From positions 1-7,115 of the forward strand of contig LUZH01000315.1 in assembly GCA_001602885.1 (NCBI GenBank): a stretch of 7,115 nucleotides of DNA. Direction: 5' to 3'. A model generated the notes under the pieces. The model made no database searches, was not told where the DNA came from, and saw only the letters and a program-made list of their open reading frames with translations. Origin of the DNA: Bacteroidales bacterium Bact_16 (lineage in GTDB: Bacteria > Bacteroidota > Bacteroidia > Bacteroidales > UBA932). A program made the translations under genes and the position numbers. This document shows, in pieces, positions 5,409 to 7,115 of the stretch. Each line of letters starts with the position of its first letter. The first letter of the stretch is position 1.

Positions 5409-6862
5409 TCTTCTGTCCCGGAATCTGTCTTCCGGAAGATTATGTAGCCGATTGCGGCGATGGTGATGCTCATCAGCGGGGAGATCCAGTTGAAAAAGCA
5501 GTAGGGGAGGTATGCGAGGGTCGGGACGTGCAGGATGGTGGACTGCGTCATGCCGCAGCTGCTCCAGGGGAAGAGCGGCGAGGTCACGGTCGCGGAGTCC
5601 TCGACGCTGCGGCTGAGCAGCCGGCGCTCGTAGCCCTCCTTGTCGTAGGTGTCGCGGAAAATGTCGGAAGTCAGGATGATGGAGAGGTACTGGTCGGACA
5701 CGATGCCGTTGAGGAGCGTGCCGGAGGCCACGGTCGTGGACACCAGGCCGAAGCGGCGCCGGGCGAGCGGCAGGATGAGGCGCGAGATCTCGCGCAGCAT
5801 CCCGCTGGCGCGCATGCAGCCGCCGAAGCACATGCCGCAGATGATCAGGTAGATGGTGTTGAGCATGCCCAGCATGCCGCGCGTGGACACGAGCGCGTCC
5901 ACTTCTGCGTTGCCGGTCGCGATGGAGACCGAGTTGTAGACGGACTCCATCGTGCCCGCGAAGAAGACCTTGGCGCGGGTGCCCTGCACGACCTTCTCGC
6001 CGATGCCGGCGACCAGGTCTGGCTGGAAGAAGAGCGCGAAGGCCGAGGCGAGGACCGTGGAGATGGCAAGCACGATGAGCGCCGGGCGCTTGCGCGCGAT
6101 GAGCCAGGCGGTGATGAGCGGCACGACCATCAGCCAGGGGCTGAGGTTGAAGGTGCGGCCGAGCGCCTGCGCGTATTGCTCCACCTGCGCCGCCGGCGCT
6201 CCCTGGCGCGAGAGGCCGAGGACGGTGAAGATGATGAGCGTGATGGTGATGGAAGGCACCGTGGTGACCATCAGGTAGCGGATGTGCGGGAAGAGGGGCA
6301 CCCGGTTGATGGAGGAAGCCATCACCGTGGTGTCGGACAGGGGCGAGATCTTGTCGCCGAAATAGGCGCCGGAGATGATGGCGCCGGCGATCAGCCCGTC
6401 GGAGAAGCCTTCGGCCTTGCCGATGCCCATCAGCGCCACGCCGATGGTGGCGATGGTCGTCCAGGAGCTGCCCACCATCAGGGACACGAGCGCGCACAGG
6501 ACGCACGCGGACAGCAGGAAGACTTTCGGGGAAATGATCTTCAGGCCATAATATATGAAGGTCGGCACGATGCCGCTCACGGTCCACGCGCCGGACAGCG
6601 CGCCGATCAGCAGGAGGATGACGATGGCGTTGGTGACGTCGCCGACGTTGGAGCGGATGGCGTCTTCGAAGGTGCTCCAGGGCGTCTTGTAACGCCACAT
6701 CGACAGCCAGACGCAGATGCCCGTGGCCACGAGCAGGGAGACCTGCGAGGGGCCGAGGATGGCGTCGCTGCCGAAAATGCTGATGTCCAGGGCCAGCAGG
6801 CCCACCAGTACGATGACCGGAATCAGTGCTATGATGATCTTGCTTTGTGCGTCGCGTCTCAT
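5405..6862 (-). CDS. nhaC: NhaC-family Na+/H+ antiporter
   Basis: This 485-residue inner-membrane protein belongs to the NhaC family of sodium/proton antiporters, which exchange internal sodium for external protons; some relatives such as Bacillus MleN exchange organic acids instead. It is mostly hydrophobic, with roughly a dozen membrane segments. The recognisable blocks are GSSWTTIATIG (131-141), GAYFGDKISPLSDTT (165-179), which carries acidic residues likely to bind the ion, SDQYLSIILT (389-398), and TSPLFPWSSCG (427-437). Length is normal for the family. The start gives MRRDAQSKIIIALIPV, a short basic cytoplasmic tail before the first membrane helix. The stop codon overlaps the next gene's start as ATGA, so translation of the two is probably coupled. 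A probable promoter lies about 38-70 bases upstream and no gene separates it from a strong terminator at 7064-7090, so nhaC is likely first in its operon. The transported substrate is not certain from sequence alone. Confidence 0.94.
   Translation of the reverse strand: MRRDAQSKIIIALIPVIVLVGLLALDISIFGSDAILGPSQVSLLVATGICVWLSMWRYKTPWSTFEDAIRSNVGDVTNAIVILLLIGALSGAWTVSGIVPTFIYYGLKIISPKVFLLSACVLCALVSLMVGSSWTTIATIGVALMGIGKAEGFSDGLIAGAIISGAYFGDKISPLSDTTVMASSINRVPLFPHIRYLMVTTVPSITITLIIFTVLGLSRQGAPAAQVEQYAQALGRTFNLSPWLMVVPLITAWLIARKRPALIVLAISTVLASAFALFFQPDLVAGIGEKVVQGTRAKVFFAGTMESVYNSVSIATGNAEVDALVSTRGMLGMLNTIYLIICGMCFGGCMRASGMLREISRLILPLARRRFGLVSTTVASGTLLNGIVSDQYLSIILTSDIFRDTYDKEGYERRLLSRSVEDSATVTSPLFPWSSCGMTQSTILHVPTLAYLPYCFFNWISPLMSITIAAIGYIIFRKTDSGTEE
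5418..5435 (-). promoter_or_regulatory. Small GC-rich hairpin at the nhaC / deacylase junction
   Basis: CCGGAA and TTCCGG form perfect 6-base arms around a 6-base loop within the last codons of nhaC. In the message the hairpin ends 9 bases before the start codon of deacylase paralog 1. It could tune translational coupling at the ATGA overlap. It has no T-tract, so it is not a terminator. A stem this short can occur by chance in GC-rich coding DNA. Confidence 0.3.
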
Positions 6863-6893
6863 TTGAACGCGTAAGTTAAGGATTTTCTCCCAA

Positions 6894-6913
6894 AATCCCC
6901 AAATATTGGGATT
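6894..6913. promoter_or_regulatory. Imperfect dyad overlapping the nhaC promoter, possible operator
   Basis: AATCCCCAA and TTGGGATT form inverted arms of eight pairs with one extra C in the left arm, around a central ATA. The dyad covers the proposed -7 box at 6900-6907, so a dimeric regulator bound here could block transcription of nhaC and the genes after it. I cannot assign it to a known regulator. Confidence 0.4.
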
Positions 6914-6933
6914 GCGCGTCCGGCGGCGCTCAA
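6900..6933 (-). promoter_or_regulatory. Probable promoter of the nhaC-deacylase-esterase cluster
   Basis: On the minus strand the -7 region reads AATATTTG (6900-6907), one base off TAnnTTTG. A TTG that could serve as -33 lies at 6931-6933, but the 23-base spacing is on the long side. An AT-rich block (6934-6960) just upstream could act as an UP-like element. The distance to the nhaC start leaves a leader of roughly 30 bases. No better candidate is visible between the upstream terminator and nhaC. Confidence 0.45.
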
Positions 6934-6939
6934 TCTAAT

Positions 6940-6957
6940 TATTAAAATTATTTAATA
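6940..6957. repeat. AT-only inverted repeat upstream of the nhaC promoter
   Basis: TATTAAA and TTTAATA are perfect 7-base arms around ATTA. The block stands out in GC-rich surroundings and lies just upstream of the proposed -33 position. It may be an upstream promoter element, a binding site or simply low-complexity intergenic DNA. Confidence 0.35.
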
Positions 6958-6980
6958 TCGGTAAAGGCCGCCTCCGACCG

Positions 6981-7014
6981 GCAGACGGCGGGTTCTTCCC
7001 GCCGCCTGCTTTTT
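6981..7014 (+). terminator. GC-rich hairpin with T-tract, oriented as a plus-strand terminator
   Basis: GCAGACGGCGGG pairs with CCCGCCGCCTGC (one A-C mismatch) around a TTCTT loop, followed directly by five T residues at 7010-7014. That is the form of an intrinsic terminator for plus-strand transcription. Read on the minus strand there is no U-tract after the stem. No plus-strand gene is visible to its left in this gap, so it may end antisense transcripts, end a small RNA, or just be a structured element. GCCGCC at 6967-6972 could compete for pairing with the left arm. Confidence 0.5.
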
Positions 7015-7063
7015 GTATCTGCCTGTAGTGGTCGCGGATGGAAACAGGATTGTTAAAAACGAC

Positions 7064-7090
7064 AAAAGGCCGCTGTCTCAGCGGCCTTTT
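7064..7090 (-). terminator. Strong intrinsic terminator, probably for a gene beyond the right edge
   Basis: AAAAGGCCGCTG and CAGCGGCCTTTT form a perfect 12-base stem around a 3-base TCT loop. On the minus strand the stem is followed by TTTTGTCGTTTTT, a good termination tract, so it most likely ends a minus-strand gene lying to the right of the window. The symmetric A and T ends mean it could also work on the plus strand. It separates nhaC from upstream transcription. Confidence 0.75.
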
Positions 7091-7115
7091 ACGGTTAGTT
7101 AGTAGTGTATTACCT

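Noticed and set aside
2943..5447. An 834-codon open frame on the plus strand opposite both deacylase genes
   Set aside because: It is the mirror of GC-rich coding sequence on the minus strand, rich in Ala, Gly, Val and Arg, with no family resemblance, while the minus-strand frames have clear motifs and signal peptides.
5409..6698. Possible N-terminal extension of deacylase paralog 1 reaching far into nhaC, which could be taken for a fusion protein
   Set aside because: The upstream 430 codons are Arg/His/Pro-rich out-of-frame reading of nhaC. The signal peptide at 5402-5408 and the ATGA overlap mark the true start.
5528..6874. A 448-codon open frame on the plus strand opposite nhaC
   Set aside because: Its composition is an Ala/Gly/Asp/Glu/His-rich shadow, and the opposite strand encodes an intact antiporter.
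7038..7115. A short plus-strand frame starting METGLLKTTK that is open to the window edge
   Set aside because: It runs straight through the perfect 12-base terminator stem at 7064-7090 and has no promoter or family resemblance.
1..7115. Search for CRISPR arrays, insertion sequences, integrase sites, tRNA or rRNA genes
   Set aside because: There are no regularly spaced short repeats, no transposase-like protein, and no tRNA-like cloverleaf or rRNA sequence. The only direct repeats are those of the duplicated deacylase genes.

Overview
The window looks like a GC-rich member of the Bacteroidota, probably Bacteroidales. Three things point there. There is no recognisable Shine-Dalgarno sequence before any of the six complete genes. 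The promoter before the nitroreductase has the TAnnTTTG -7 motif typical of this phylum. The protein families fit too: Bacteroidota-type acyloxyacyl hydrolases, a glutaminyl cyclase and several lipoproteins. A genus cannot be given; Alistipes-like or uncultured gut/rumen Bacteroidales are guesses from base composition only.

Every gene lies on the minus strand, so the window reads right to left. From 7115 down to 6863 there is no gene. This stretch holds a strong hairpin terminator for something beyond the right edge, a second GC-rich hairpin with its T-tract on the plus strand, an AT-rich block, and a probable promoter overlapped by an imperfect dyad. A tight cluster follows: nhaC (5405-6862), two tandem PagL-like outer-membrane lipid A deacylase paralogs (4203-5408 and 2958-4184), and a lipoprotein type-B carboxylesterase (1497-2942). 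nhaC and the first paralog overlap by four bases (ATGA), and the remaining gaps are 3-18 bases, so one transcript is likely. After a 56-base AT-rich gap with its own promoter, a second cluster begins: a lipoprotein nitroreductase (814-1440), a lipoprotein glutaminyl cyclase (47-820, overlapping by 7 bases) and the first 13 codons of another exported protein running off the left edge.

All products act at or in the cell envelope. The upstream cluster suggests envelope lipid remodelling linked to ion or pH homeostasis: antiporter, two lipid A deacylase homologs and an exported esterase. The downstream glutaminyl cyclase could cap the N-terminal glutamine that signal peptidase would expose on both deacylase paralogs, which would link the two clusters. 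The least expected features are the paralog pair, whose signal-peptide DNA is much better conserved than the rest of the genes; the Asn at the position of the PagL catalytic Glu in both copies; the extra cysteines in the second copy; and the hairpin-rich gene-free stretch at the right end. I see no mobile element, CRISPR array, tRNA or rRNA, and no clear sign of a wholly new system.
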